DNA from: a virus
Virus record (IMG/VR): IMGVR_UViG_3300025410_000672
Location: 1 to 64,000 of that record
Strand: one strand, 5' to 3'
DNA: 64,000 nt
The notes under the pieces are model-generated. The model had not been told where the DNA came from, did not search any database, and saw only the letters and a list, made by a program, of their open reading frames with translations. Below are positions 41,960 through 49,893 of the stretch, piece after piece (positions within the stretch are counted from its first letter, which is position 1; each line of letters opens with the position of its first letter). Position numbers and translations under genes: made by a program.

Positions 41960-42764
41960 ACTTCTAATGTGTCCACCGATGTATTTTAATGTCGATTATG
42001 ACATTAATCCATGGATGAGTGACAATATAAATCAAGTTGACAAAGAATTAGCAGAGAAGCAATGGCGTAAACTTTATAATGCTCTCCGCGATGTTGCTGA
42101 TGTTTATCTAATAGATCCACAACCAGGATTACCAGATATGGTGTTTACTGCTAATGCTGGATTCTATAAGAGAAAACATAATATGGTTTATATTTCTAAT
42201 TTTAGAAATGAACAGCGTAAGGGTGAAGAAGTACACTTTATCGAATGGTTTAAAGAAAATGGATATTCTATTGTTTATACACACTATCCATTTGAAGGTG
42301 AAGGTGATCTCTTAAAAGGTGATATGGACAATCACTGGATCGGATGGGGATTTAGAAGTGACAAGAGAATTCACGACGAATTTCCTTTTACTAACATAGA
42401 CAACTTAAAAAAGTTACATCTTGTTGATCCACGCTTCTATCATCTTGATACTTGCTTTGCTCCCCTAATGAGAGAGAAAGGAGTACTTTGGTATCCGGAT
42501 GCGTTTAGTGAAGAATCACAGAAGAAGATTAGAAAGTATACTGATAGAAAGTTTTCGGTAGAGGTAACAGAGGAAGAAGCATTGACCTTTGCTTGTAATG
42601 CTGTTATTATTAAGAATCATGTGTTCATGCCCGAATGTAACTCAGTCGCAAACAAACTTAGTATGTTAGGATATAAAGTACAACAGTTTGATATGAGTGA
42701 GTTTATGAAATCAGGTGGAGCATGTAAGTGCCTAGTTATGAAGATCGGAAAGAAGGACGATTAA
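41952..42764 (+). CDS. Amidinotransferase/DDAH-like guanidino-modifying enzyme
   Basis: [20 protein letters not shown] at the start, [30 protein letters not shown] (catalytic His) and the C-terminal GGACKCLVM (catalytic Cys) are the amidinotransferase/dimethylargininase signature. Such enzymes act on arginine-type substrates. Start may be TTG 41952 (overlapping the clpP stop) or ATG 41967. About 270 aa, complete. The biological substrate is unknown. Confidence 0.8.
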   Translation: MNKLLMCPPMYFNVDYDINPWMSDNINQVDKELAEKQWRKLYNALRDVADVYLIDPQPGLPDMVFTANAGFYKRKHNMVYISNFRNEQRKGEEVHFIEWFKENGYSIVYTHYPFEGEGDLLKGDMDNHWIGWGFRSDKRIHDEFPFTNIDNLKKLHLVDPRFYHLDTCFAPLMREKGVLWYPDAFSEESQKKIRKYTDRKFSVEVTEEEALTFACNAVIIKNHVFMPECNSVANKLSMLGYKVQQFDMSEFMKSGGACKCLVMKIGKKDD

Positions 42765-42765
42765 T

Positions 42766-43233
42766 ATGTACAAGGTTAGTACTGTAGAAAAGAAAAACGT
42801 TGTCGAAAAAGAATCTTTCACAAAAGATGGCAAGTTTGCTATCATTAAACAAGGTTATAGATGGGGTTACTTTACTACAGACGAGAAACCTAATCTTGAA
42901 AATTACGATCCAGAAGAAGGCCTTATGATTTATGATTATAATGTTGATGATCATAGTTTTGACGACGGGTGTTGGATTGAATTTGAATACGACGACGAAT
43001 TAACTGAAGATGAACAGGCTGAGTTTGAAGATGCGTTCAACGAAAACTGGTATTCGGGCGTTGAAGATTTAGGCTGGGATCAAGACGAAAGTGAAGTGAT
43101 CTTCTACGGTGAACTCGAAGTTGAAGAAATCAAAGAAGAAAATGATGACTTAGACAATGTTGCTGACGGAACTACTCGATCTCACGTTATTGAAGACGAT
43201 GACGATGATATTGAAGAATACGAACGAGACTAA
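42766..43233 (+). CDS. Very acidic conserved phage hypothetical protein
   Basis: The 155-aa protein has a folded N-terminal half (KFAIIKQGYRWGYFTTDE) and an extremely acidic C-terminal half ending in a run of Asp/Glu. DNA mimicry is conceivable. It ends on the next ATG (TAATG). Confidence 0.5.
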   Translation: MYKVSTVEKKNVVEKESFTKDGKFAIIKQGYRWGYFTTDEKPNLENYDPEEGLMIYDYNVDDHSFDDGCWIEFEYDDELTEDEQAEFEDAFNENWYSGVEDLGWDQDESEVIFYGELEVEEIKEENDDLDNVADGTTRSHVIEDDDDDIEEYERD

Positions 43234-43772
43234 TGAAAGTTCATATTGGACGTTATCCAAGTAACTGGGTTACTAAAAGAAATCCAAATGCTGAACAAAA
43301 AGTTCAAGTAAGGATTGATCCTTGGGATACTTGGAACATGGCAGAAACATTGGCAGATATTATACTGCCAATGCTGAAACAACTACGTGATGAGAAACAC
43401 GGTTCTCCTGGAGGATTAAAACCTTTTAATGAAACTTCTAACTCTCCACAAGGCTGTTTTGATTGGTACAAGGATGATGATAACAAGGCTTGGGAATTAG
43501 GTCATAAACAATGGCATGAGATTATGGATAAAATGATTTGGTCATTTGAACAAATTGTTGATCGTGATAGAGACAGTCAATTTCACAGTGGTACACATGA
43601 TATTAAATGGGTTCCTATTAAAGACGCAGACGGAAACACCACAAGTTATCAAATGGTAAAAGGTCCTAAAGATACACATAAATTTGACCAAAAAGGTTAC
43701 ACAGAGTATTATGAGAAAATACAAGAAGGTTTAGATCTTTTTGGAAAATATTATATGAATTTATGGGACTAA
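43233..43772 (+). CDS. Conserved phage hypothetical protein, 179 aa
   Basis: Starts MKVHIGRYPSNWV and is rich in Trp and Asp (DPWDTWNMAETLADIILPML, DKMIWSFEQIVDRD). Similar proteins of unknown role occur in T4-like phages. Coupled to the acidic protein upstream. AATAAATA-type boxes follow its stop. Confidence 0.5.
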   Translation: MKVHIGRYPSNWVTKRNPNAEQKVQVRIDPWDTWNMAETLADIILPMLKQLRDEKHGSPGGLKPFNETSNSPQGCFDWYKDDDNKAWELGHKQWHEIMDKMIWSFEQIVDRDRDSQFHSGTHDIKWVPIKDADGNTTSYQMVKGPKDTHKFDQKGYTEYYEKIQEGLDLFGKYYMNLWD

Positions 43773-43796
43773 TAAATAAATAGGAGAGTATAGCGA

Positions 43797-43867
43797 GCGG
43801 GATTAGTTTAGGGGTAAAACTAAAGATTTCCAATCTTTCGTCATCGGTTCGATTCCGTTATCCCGCT
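43797..43867 (+). tRNA. tRNA-Gly(TCC)
   Basis: Acceptor GCGGGAT/ATCCCGC with discriminator T, anticodon TCC, T loop TTCGATT. CCA is not encoded, unlike almost all other tRNAs here. An antisense HNH gene runs into it. Confidence 0.93.
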
Positions 43868-44585
43868 CGGTGTACTTTTCTTCCCACAATTTTATTCTTT
43901 CTAATAATTCTTCAAATGTTATGTCACATTTACCAGATTTAACTTTATTTTCTGAGTGTAATATTATTCTACAATTAGCAGGATGAGATATAATTTTCGA
44001 ATCAATATTATTAGCGAATCCATAACTAACTGATATAATATGATCTCTGCTAACTCCTGATATGTTCTTTGGTTGTTTTTTTCTTTTTTTTCCTGGACAA
44101 GTATACCATCCATATTTTTCTATTAGTTCCAAATCAAACTCTTCAGGATAATGATATATATTAAATCTAAACCTTGAGGCAGAATAGTATTTTTCTTTAA
44201 GTGTTTTAATGTATGGCGAACATCGTCGTATAGATCCATCTAAATTTCTATTAGAGTAATATTGATTAGTATGTTTACATAAAATAAATTTTACTTTAGA
44301 ACAAGGATGTTTTTCGATTGGCTGCGGCCCCCTTTTTCGAGGAGTTTTATTTGTTATTTTAGCAGCACAACTCTGAGAACAATATTTGTTTTTTCTTTTA
44401 CTATATTCAAGCGGTGTTTGGCAATAATTACAATTAGTAGGATTTAGTTGATATTTTTTTATCGAGGCTTCTTTATTAACTTTGTTTCTATATTTTGTCC
44501 CGCACGACAATGAACAAAATTTTCCAAAAGATCCGTTACTTAGGATAAATTCTAAATTACATTCTTGACATATCGCTCGTTTCAT
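43803..44585 (-). CDS. HNH endonuclease with zinc-finger N-terminus
   Basis: The product starts MKRAICQECNLEF. It has two Cys-rich fingers (CQEC..FCSLSC, CNYC..YCSQSC) followed by an HNH-like core (GVSRDHIISVSYGF, HPANCRIILH). Its last 20 codons are read antisense through tRNA-Gly(TCC), so the 3' end and the tRNA share DNA. The start at 44585 is chosen; the frame extends upstream to 44822 but over the divergent gene. Confidence 0.75.
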   Translation of the reverse strand: MKRAICQECNLEFILSNGSFGKFCSLSCGTKYRNKVNKEASIKKYQLNPTNCNYCQTPLEYSKRKNKYCSQSCAAKITNKTPRKRGPQPIEKHPCSKVKFILCKHTNQYYSNRNLDGSIRRCSPYIKTLKEKYYSASRFRFNIYHYPEEFDLELIEKYGWYTCPGKKRKKQPKNISGVSRDHIISVSYGFANNIDSKIISHPANCRIILHSENKVKSGKCDITFEELLERIKLWEEKYTERDNGIEPMTKDWKSLVLPLN

Positions 44586-44648
44586 TGTAGTATTTAGCAT
44601 AAGATATATAAATAAGTTCAGAGTGGTAAACCCGCTCCAAGGACACAA

Positions 44649-45236
44649 ATGATTCCAATACTGGATCAAAATAATATCTATAGAAAATTTAATTTCTCCA
44701 GTCTTTTTACAGATAAAGAAGATAAGGAGATTTGTAGAATTGTTAAAGAAATTATCGATTCTGGAAATTATTATACCAACAGTCCAAAATATCAAACAAA
44801 AGAAAATGTATTCGGACGACAAGAAGAAATTTGGATGAAACTTCGTATGACTTTTGTTTTATCTGTTTTTTTATATCTAGGTCGAGAAGTTAAAATATCT
44901 AATGTCTTAGCGTGGAGCTTTATGACTAATCATGATACAGCAGAAAATAGAGATAATCTCTGGCACAATCATCTTTCAGATCCAAATAAAACAAAATTAA
45001 GCGGAATTTATTATGCTTACATACCGGATGATGTGAGAGATTATGATACCTGCGGAACAGAATTTGCTCCAAACGGAGTAGATGCTCCAGAAAGATTCTT
45101 TGTACGTCCTGCTCCTAAAACTTGGCTAATATATCCCAGTAAAATATGGCATCGTCCTGGAATAATTCAAAGTCACAAAAATAGATTTGTAGTAGCGTGT
45201 GATGTAGAATTAAACGATGTACAATTAAAAATATGA
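44649..45236 (+). CDS. 2OG-Fe(II) oxygenase-like protein
   Basis: LWHNHLSDP, LSGIYYAYIP, then WLIYPSKIWHRPG and NRFVVACDVEL follow the jelly-roll order of phage 2-oxoglutarate/iron oxygenases (iron ligands in the first and last motifs, Arg for 2OG). The usual HxD reads HNH here, so activity is not certain. ACAAATG precedes without a clear ribosome site. Confidence 0.6.
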   Translation: MIPILDQNNIYRKFNFSSLFTDKEDKEICRIVKEIIDSGNYYTNSPKYQTKENVFGRQEEIWMKLRMTFVLSVFLYLGREVKISNVLAWSFMTNHDTAENRDNLWHNHLSDPNKTKLSGIYYAYIPDDVRDYDTCGTEFAPNGVDAPERFFVRPAPKTWLIYPSKIWHRPGIIQSHKNRFVVACDVELNDVQLKI

Positions 45237-45410
45237 TAAAATAATATCTTGACGCAATCCAAACGATATAGTAAAAATCAATACAGTTATAAGACAAGAT
45301 TATAAATACTTGTCAGAGTAATAAGATACTTTAACCAGGGAGGTGTTGAGTAAACTACTCATATAACTTGTGTAAAATATGCCAAACTTTAACTTTAAGG
45401 AGAATAAGAC
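45237..45410 (+). promoter_or_regulatory. Leader region of pmoC
   Basis: A 174-base gap. GAGTA-AAC-TACTC (45348-45360) forms a small hairpin. TTGACG (45249) and TTGTCA (45310) are candidate -35 boxes, but neither has a convincing -10 at the right distance. TATAAATA occurs at 45301. AAGGAG lies ideally before the pmoC ATG. Confidence 0.4.
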
Positions 45411-46178
45411 ATGGCAATATTAACTAAGACTGCCGCAGTTTCAGACACAGACGCACAAGTAGTCGATTTACGTGGTATGTGGATCGGACTAGTAACACTC
45501 AATGTTTTTTACCTAATTGTACGTATATATGAACAAATCTTTGGCTGGAGAGCTGGCCTTGATTCGTTCGCTCCAGAGTTCCAGACATATTGGATGTCAA
45601 TCCTATGGACTGAAATTCCTCTAGAACTAGTTTCGGGTTTAGGCCTCGCAGGTTATCTTTGGAAGACTCGCGATCGTAACCTTGCAGCAGTTTCTCCACG
45701 TGAGGAAATGCGCAGACTAGTTGTTCTTGTACAGTGGCTCGTAGTTTACGGCATTGCCATTTATTGGGGTGCTTCGTTCTTTACAGAGCAGGACGGTACT
45801 TGGCACATGACAGTTATTCGTGATACAGACTTTACTCCAAGTCACATCATTGAGTTCTATATGTCATATCCAATCTACAGCGTTATTGCTGTTGGTGCTT
45901 TCTTCTATGCAAGAACACGTATTCCATACTTCGCTCAAGGCTATTCATTAGCATTCTTGATCGTTGCTATTGGACCATTTATGATTATTCCAAACGTTGG
46001 TCTCAACGAGTGGGGTCATACTTTCTGGTTCATGGAAGAACTCTTTGTAGCACCGCTACATTGGGGCTTTGTGTTCTTTGGTTGGATGGCACTAGGCGTA
46101 TTTGGTGTTGTTCTACAGATTCTAGGTCGTGTTCACGCTCTAGTTGGCAAAGAAGGTGTTGCTCTACTAACAGAGTAA
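45411..46178 (+). CDS. pmoC: Particulate methane monooxygenase subunit C
   Basis: A complete 255-aa PmoC: VDLRGMWIGLV, GWRAGLDSFAPEFQTYWMS, WTEIPLELVSGLGLAGYLWK, then multiple membrane helices to the KEGVALLTE end. Copper ligands fit Asp128, His132 and His145 (DGTWH and PSH), equal to Asp156/His160/His173 of Methylococcus. The sequence reads like Methylocystis PmoC; only the first 20 residues look strongly different. PmoC is a membrane subunit of the enzyme that oxidises methane to methanol. pmoA and pmoB are absent. Codons are AT-shifted but the gene looks richer in GC than its neighbours. Confidence 0.97.
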   Translation: MAILTKTAAVSDTDAQVVDLRGMWIGLVTLNVFYLIVRIYEQIFGWRAGLDSFAPEFQTYWMSILWTEIPLELVSGLGLAGYLWKTRDRNLAAVSPREEMRRLVVLVQWLVVYGIAIYWGASFFTEQDGTWHMTVIRDTDFTPSHIIEFYMSYPIYSVIAVGAFFYARTRIPYFAQGYSLAFLIVAIGPFMIIPNVGLNEWGHTFWFMEELFVAPLHWGFVFFGWMALGVFGVVLQILGRVHALVGKEGVALLTE

Positions 46179-46203
46179 ACCCTGTTAAAAACCCTCCCAA
46201 GAG

Positions 46204-46233
46204 CCGCTCGCGCAATGCGGGCGGTTTCTTTTT
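46204..46233 (+). terminator. GC-rich terminator after pmoC
   Basis: CCGCTCGC and GCGGGCGG pair around GCAAT, followed by TTTCTTTTT. It is markedly GC-richer than other terminators here. Confidence 0.85.
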
Positions 46234-46234
46234 G

Positions 46235-46241
46235 ATAAATA
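46235..46241 (+). promoter_or_regulatory. T4-type late box
   Basis: GATAAATA only 4 bases before ATG 46246; position too close for a normal leader. Confidence 0.25.
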
Positions 46242-46245
46242 CACC

Positions 46246-47142
46246 ATGTGTATTGTTATTGGAAAATACTTTGAAGGAACTGGTTGGGTTGCTGTAAAGA
46301 ACCGTGATCGTAACTATATCCCCGAAATTAGTTTTAAGAAGAAAATTGGTGATGGTGTAGAAATACTTTACTTCTGGGATGACATTACACAGTATTGCGA
46401 AGGAATGAATTCCGCAGGTGTAGGTGTACTAAGTGCTAGTCTTATGGTTATGGACGACGAGAAAGAAATAGAGAAGCGTTCAAAGACTCCAAGTAAAGAC
46501 GGTGCAAAAATTAAAAAAGCATTAACATTTCCAAATATTAAAGCAGTTGCTATGAGTCTTATTAAACAAAAACTTACAGGCAATACACTTATATTCAATC
46601 AAGAAACTATGTATCTACTCGAAGGTGCCTGGAAGCCAGGAGAATATAAATCAAAGGGATATGATTATATTATTAAAGAAATTCCAAAGGATCAAACAGT
46701 TGTAAGAACTAACTACGGTATTTGGATACCTTGGGCAGGATATCAGCGTGGAGTTGACGACAATCAAACAATGAGTCGTATTAGTGCCGAATCACGTAGA
46801 CTTATAGGCGAAGATGTTGTTAAAAAAGCAGAAGACCCCGAAGATATTCTAGATGGCTTAACATTAGATTATACACACGACGGACAACTTAATGCTTTAC
46901 GCACAACTACTAAAAAGAAAAAAATGCGTACTACAAGTCAGATAATGATTATTCCAAAAGAAAAAACTATGTATGTTCGTCCTGTACAAAGTAATATGAA
47001 GTTCAACTTCTGGGAATTAAATGATCCAAAACAACAGACATGGATCGAGATTCTAAGTAATCGTGTATTGTATATGAATCTTAAAGACAGTGATCCAGGA
47101 AACGATCCACCGTTTGATCATAAGTTAGATCATAATTCTTGA
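46246..47142 (+). CDS. Ntn-type amidohydrolase (Cys nucleophile after Met1)
   Basis: MCIVIG puts a Cys directly after the start Met, followed by VKNRDRNY (NRD-type loop) and EGMNSAGVGVLSAS, the pattern of N-terminal-nucleophile hydrolases of the C45/NRDE type. Met removal would expose the catalytic Cys2. Length 298 aa. These enzymes cleave amide bonds or act in membrane trafficking; the substrate here is unknown. Confidence 0.7.
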   Translation: MCIVIGKYFEGTGWVAVKNRDRNYIPEISFKKKIGDGVEILYFWDDITQYCEGMNSAGVGVLSASLMVMDDEKEIEKRSKTPSKDGAKIKKALTFPNIKAVAMSLIKQKLTGNTLIFNQETMYLLEGAWKPGEYKSKGYDYIIKEIPKDQTVVRTNYGIWIPWAGYQRGVDDNQTMSRISAESRRLIGEDVVKKAEDPEDILDGLTLDYTHDGQLNALRTTTKKKKMRTTSQIMIIPKEKTMYVRPVQSNMKFNFWELNDPKQQTWIEILSNRVLYMNLKDSDPGNDPPFDHKLDHNS

Positions 47143-47167
47143 CATAATCCAAATAAACATATATATT
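47139..47167 (+). promoter_or_regulatory. Sigma70-type promoter for tRNA-Ser(GCT)
   Basis: TTGACA (47139-47144) overlapping the upstream TGA stop, 17 bases, TATATT (47162-47167). Confidence 0.65.
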
Positions 47168-47179
47168 AATACTATGAAC

Positions 47180-47269
47180 GGTGGGGTGCCTGAGAGGTCG
47201 AAAGGAGCGGTTTGCTAAACCGTCGTACCGGAAACGGTACCCAGGGTTCGAATCCCTGTCCCACCGCCA
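47180..47269 (+). tRNA. tRNA-Ser(GCT)
   Basis: Type II tRNA with a long variable arm (TACCGGAAACGGTA), anticodon GCT, acceptor GGTGGGG/TCCCACC, G discriminator and encoded CCA. Confidence 0.95.
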
Positions 47270-47346
47270 TTATATGCAGTTTTATGTGCGATAAAACTGG
47301 CTAAATACAAAACGAGCTTTTTATCGTAAACCAAAGGATTAATATT

Positions 47347-47463
47347 ATGCGTAAGTCCAAAGCAAAAGCAATCGCTATAGCACAGACAGAAAAGCAGAAT
47401 GCTATGTTTGTTATAACTTCAATGCTTGCTCTTGCTGTTATGCTAGTTTTTTACATAGCATAA
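47347..47463 (+). CDS. Small tail-anchored membrane protein (38 aa)
   Basis: Basic N-terminus (MRKSKAKAIAIAQTEKQN) and one hydrophobic helix ending in the stop (FVITSMLALAVMLVFYIA). Typical of very small phage membrane proteins. AAAGGATTAAT precedes the ATG. Confidence 0.5.
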   Translation: MRKSKAKAIAIAQTEKQNAMFVITSMLALAVMLVFYIA

Positions 47464-47494
47464 CTTAAAGACTTAAATTTCTAAAAATTTAGAG

Positions 47495-47580
47495 TTTCCC
47501 ATAACTTGGGAAAGGCAAGTTGAACGTTCTCATATTTCGTTCAACACTTACTATGTTCGTCTGGCATTGTGCTAACGAAC
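47495..47580 (+). promoter_or_regulatory. Three-hairpin 5' leader of the RlpA gene
   Basis: TTTCCC/GGGAAA (47495-47513), GTTGAACG/CGTTCAAC (47519-47545) and GTTCGT/ACGAAC (47555-47580) lie in a row in a 138-base gap. All stems are perfect. Nothing here looks coding. Confidence 0.55.
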
Positions 47581-47601
47581 TTAACAAGAAAGGTAAAAAT
47601 T

Positions 47602-48090
47602 ATGTTTAATATGAAAAATATTGTGATGGCTGCTATTGTGGCTATTTGCTTTGCTACACCGGCATCAGCAGATCCTGTTACAGACCTTTTTGATGGAATG
47701 TTTGGACAGCCTCACACTCAGACTGCTGTAAAGCAGAGCCGTCATTCTCGACACACACAGCCTGCTCAAGAACAGGCAGATAACGGCGGACTATTCGGTG
47801 GCATTATTTCCGCTGGTCAGCGTATGGTTGCTTCTTTTTACGGACACGGTGAGAAGTTGAGCAAATATACTGCTAGTGGACAGCGTTTTAATCCACATGC
47901 TATGACAGCAGCACATAAGACACTTCCATTTGGTACACAACTTCATGTTTGTCACCGTGGATGTGTAACTGTAACTGTTAATGATCGCGGTCCATTTGTT
48001 CGCGGACGTCAATTAGATCTTTCATATGGCGCTGCTAGAGCAATTGGAATGACTAGTACAGCATCAGTGCATGTTGCTAGATTAAACTAA
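47602..48090 (+). CDS. rlpA: Exported RlpA-like protein (DPBB fold)
   Basis: Signal peptide (to about ASA-DP), a His/Gln-rich linker, then the RlpA double-psi barrel: ASFYGHGEKLSKYTASGQRF, HKTLPFGTQLHV, VNDRGPFVRGRQLDLS and the terminal VHVARLN. RlpA cleaves naked glycan strands in the periplasm. ATG 47602 follows AAGAAAGG. It is followed by a terminator, so it is a single-gene unit with a structured leader. Confidence 0.88.
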   Translation: MFNMKNIVMAAIVAICFATPASADPVTDLFDGMFGQPHTQTAVKQSRHSRHTQPAQEQADNGGLFGGIISAGQRMVASFYGHGEKLSKYTASGQRFNPHAMTAAHKTLPFGTQLHVCHRGCVTVTVNDRGPFVRGRQLDLSYGAARAIGMTSTASVHVARLN

Positions 48091-48096
48091 TATTTT

Positions 48097-48125
48097 AGAG
48101 GCTGCTCCTGAAGCAGCCTCTTTTT
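48097..48125 (+). terminator. Intrinsic terminator
   Basis: AGAGGCTGCT and AGCAGCCTCT (perfect 10 bp) around CCTGA, then TTTT. Confidence 0.95.
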
Positions 48126-48161
48126 ACGACTCGAGGCTAATTAATGTTATAGGAGCCTCAA

Positions 48162-48365
48162 ATGACTGTTGTAGATTTTGTTGTTTTTCAAGAAAAACAA
48201 AAACTTGTTAGAGAACTTAAAGAATGGCGTGAGAGACTTAATTTGGCTTATGAATTTGATTGGAAAGATCCCAGTAAACAAATATGTCATAGTGAAGTAG
48301 AAAGATTAAGAAAACTAGTCGAAATCGATGAAACAATTATTGACAAAATTTCTAAACATGTATAA
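48162..48365 (+). CDS. Hypothetical helical protein, 67 aa
   Basis: TAGGAG precedes the ATG. Charged and helical throughout (FQEKQKLVRELKEWRERLNLAY). It resembles small conserved phage proteins; function unknown. Confidence 0.5.
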   Translation: MTVVDFVVFQEKQKLVRELKEWRERLNLAYEFDWKDPSKQICHSEVERLRKLVEIDETIIDKISKHV

Positions 48366-48375
48366 AGTAAGTAAT

Positions 48376-48597
48376 ATGTTTCGACTTAAAAACTATATAG
48401 ATTTTAATCATCTAAAAGAAATTAATTCGGGTTATTTCAAACATCTTTTTATAGCACTCTATTTTGTGTTTATAACTATTATTAGCGCCGTTACTGGATT
48501 AATACATGCTTTCATTCCTTTCCTATTTCCATTCACTCCTTACCTTCTTGTTAAAAAAGTAGTAGATGGAACTGAAAAATATTTCATGAAAAAATAA
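48376..48597 (+). CDS. Small membrane protein, DUF6356-like
   Basis: MFRLKNYIDFNHLKEINSGY is followed by one or two hydrophobic helices with HAFIPFLFPFTP, a pattern I recall from DUF6356 capsule/membrane proteins. Start may be ATG 48358 or 48376. Function unknown. Confidence 0.5.
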   Translation: MFRLKNYIDFNHLKEINSGYFKHLFIALYFVFITIISAVTGLIHAFIPFLFPFTPYLLVKKVVDGTEKYFMKK

Positions 48598-48598
48598 A

Positions 48599-49327
48599 AT
48601 GGAATTTCAAAAGATTTTAGAAGAAGGTATTACAATTCATAGTTCGGGTTCTTCCGGACCTTCAAAACCATTCTTCCAACCACCTAAAAAAATTAGAGCA
48701 GCAAATAGAATTTCTAGGATTGTTAACGGACTTACTGGAACTAGTAGAATCTATACTGTTATGAAAATGGATCATGCTGGTGGATTATTTGGACAAACTC
48801 TTCCTGGTTATGAAATTGGAGCAATGACTATAATTGAAAAATTTAGTCCATATACGTTTATTAAAAATATAAAAAGATTTTCTCATTCACATATTACTCC
48901 ATTACATGCTAAAGCAATAATGAAAACAAAAGGATTTAAAGATATTGATTTATCAAATATTACTATTATGTGTGGGGCAGAACCTGTTACTTGGGATATT
49001 ATAGAAGCATTTGTATCTAAAGGATGTATATTTATTACTAATTGGGGAATGAGTGAAATAGGTCCTACAGCAATTAATTATAAATTTAAATCAATAGAAG
49101 AAGTTAATTATGTTAAAAGTATTTGTCCAAAAGATGCTACAATATTAGGAAATAAAAAGTATTGTGAATATAAAATAGATAATGAAGAATTAGTGGTAAA
49201 AGGTGATATTTGTATTTTCGATAATTGGTATTATACTAAAGACAAAGTTGTAGAGATAGATGATATATTATTTTATTCTGGAAGAATAAATTTGGACGTA
49301 GACTTTAATAATCCAAAAAAAGGTTGA
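48599..49327 (+). CDS. Minimal adenylate-forming (ANL superfamily) enzyme
   Basis: HSSGSSGPSKPF matches the phosphate-binding SGTTGxPK motif and WGMSEIGPTA the A5 motif (YGxTE) of acyl-CoA synthetases and NRPS adenylation domains. At 242 aa it is less than half the usual length; the N-terminal subdomain before the P-loop and the C-terminal lid are missing. It may still activate a carboxylate or may be a binding protein. Its stop overlaps the next promoter. Confidence 0.6.
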   Translation: MEFQKILEEGITIHSSGSSGPSKPFFQPPKKIRAANRISRIVNGLTGTSRIYTVMKMDHAGGLFGQTLPGYEIGAMTIIEKFSPYTFIKNIKRFSHSHITPLHAKAIMKTKGFKDIDLSNITIMCGAEPVTWDIIEAFVSKGCIFITNWGMSEIGPTAINYKFKSIEEVNYVKSICPKDATILGNKKYCEYKIDNEELVVKGDICIFDNWYYTKDKVVEIDDILFYSGRINLDVDFNNPKKG

Positions 49328-49352
49328 CATGTTTCTAATCTTCGTGTATAAA
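49324..49352 (+). promoter_or_regulatory. Sigma70-type promoter for ncRNA candidate
   Basis: TTGACA (49324-49329), 17 bases and TATAAA (49347-49352), the same strong arrangement as for tmRNA. The -10 extends to TATAAATA. Confidence 0.75.
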
Positions 49353-49358
49353 TAAAAG

Positions 49359-49511
49359 ACAATAAGGAAACGTGAGTTCAAAAATGAATCAACGCAATAA
49401 TCAAATTAGTATGGTATGCTGGTATGAAAATACCAGTCGGGGTCTTGCGTGGTGATTTAAGAATCACATATACGTTTACAAGACCCTGGAAGTAAAATTC
49501 CGGGGTTTTTT
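49359..49511 (+). ncRNA. Candidate structured small RNA or attenuator
   Basis: After a strong promoter come hairpin A CTGGTAT-GAAA-ATACCAG (49419-49436), then hairpin B GGGTCTTG/CAAGACCC (49440-49486) enclosing GTGATT-TAAG-AATCAC. An intrinsic terminator CCCTGGAA/TTCCGGGG with TTTTTT (49484-49511) ends it. Hairpin B and the terminator share CCC, so they may compete. A 27-codon frame lies in the 5' part. No known RNA family is recognised. Confidence 0.6.
49372..49455 (+). CDS. Possible 27-aa leader peptide
   Basis: GTG start after AAGGAAA; the frame reads VSSKMNQRNNQISMVCWYEN (with fMet first) and ends TSRGLAW. It overlaps hairpin A of the candidate RNA. It could be a leader ORF or chance. 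Confidence 0.3.
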   Translation: MSSKMNQRNNQISMVCWYENTSRGLAW

Positions 49512-49529
49512 ATTGAGAGGAGAACGAAT

Positions 49530-49685
49530 ATGAAGTGGCCTAAACTAATACAAAAGATGTATAAAGCAATTATAGAACGTGATGAAGATAAAGAAAAAGA
49601 GTTATACTTCAAAGCCATGAAGAAAAACTTCAAGGACAAGAAGGAAGAAAAGAAGATTACTGCTAAAAAGACTATTATAAAGTAG
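49530..49685 (+). CDS. Small basic helical protein, 51 aa
   Basis: GAGAGGAGAA precedes the ATG. Very Lys/Glu-rich (IIERDEDKEKELYFKAMKKN). It is the first gene after the candidate attenuator. Function unknown. Confidence 0.5.
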   Translation: MKWPKLIQKMYKAIIERDEDKEKELYFKAMKKNFKDKKEEKKITAKKTIIK

Positions 49686-49697
49686 TAATCTTGTTGT

Positions 49698-49724
49698 TTG
49701 ACAGTGTGAATAAGAATTTAGCAT
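49698..49724 (+). promoter_or_regulatory. Probable promoter for tRNA-Glu/tRNA-Met
   Basis: TTGACA (49698-49703) with a weak TAGCAT at 49719 (15-base spacer), close to tRNA-Glu. Confidence 0.4.
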
Positions 49725-49728
49725 TTTT

Positions 49729-49803
49729 GCTCCCTTCGTCTAGCGGTTAGGACGTCGCCCTTTCACGGCGAAAACAGGGATTCGAATTCCCTAGGGAGCA
49801 CCA
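49729..49803 (+). tRNA. tRNA-Glu(TTC)
   Basis: Acceptor GCTCCCT/AGGGAGC, anticodon loop CTTTCAC, T loop TTCGAAT, encoded CCA. Confidence 0.95.
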
Positions 49804-49807
49804 ATAT

Positions 49808-49882
49808 GCTAGTGGGTCGGTATGGCATCGAAAGACTCTCATAAGATCTTCAAAATTGGTTCAATTCCAATCATTAGCACCA
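49808..49882 (+). tRNA. tRNA-Met(CAT)
   Basis: Acceptor GCTAGTG/CATTAGC, anticodon loop CTCATAA, T loop TTCAATT, encoded CCA. The anticodon stem has a C-A mismatch. A CAT tRNA could also be an Ile2 type read after lysidine modification. Confidence 0.88.
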
Positions 49883-49893
49883 ATAAATAATAT

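Noticed and set aside
44586-44822. N-terminal extension of the minus-strand HNH gene
   Set aside because: It would cover the start of the divergent 44649 gene and encodes hydrophobic sequence unlike HNH proteins.
45237-47142. Search for pmoA, pmoB or other methane oxidation genes around pmoC
   Set aside because: Flanks encode a 2OG-oxygenase-like protein and an Ntn hydrolase; no further pmo genes found.
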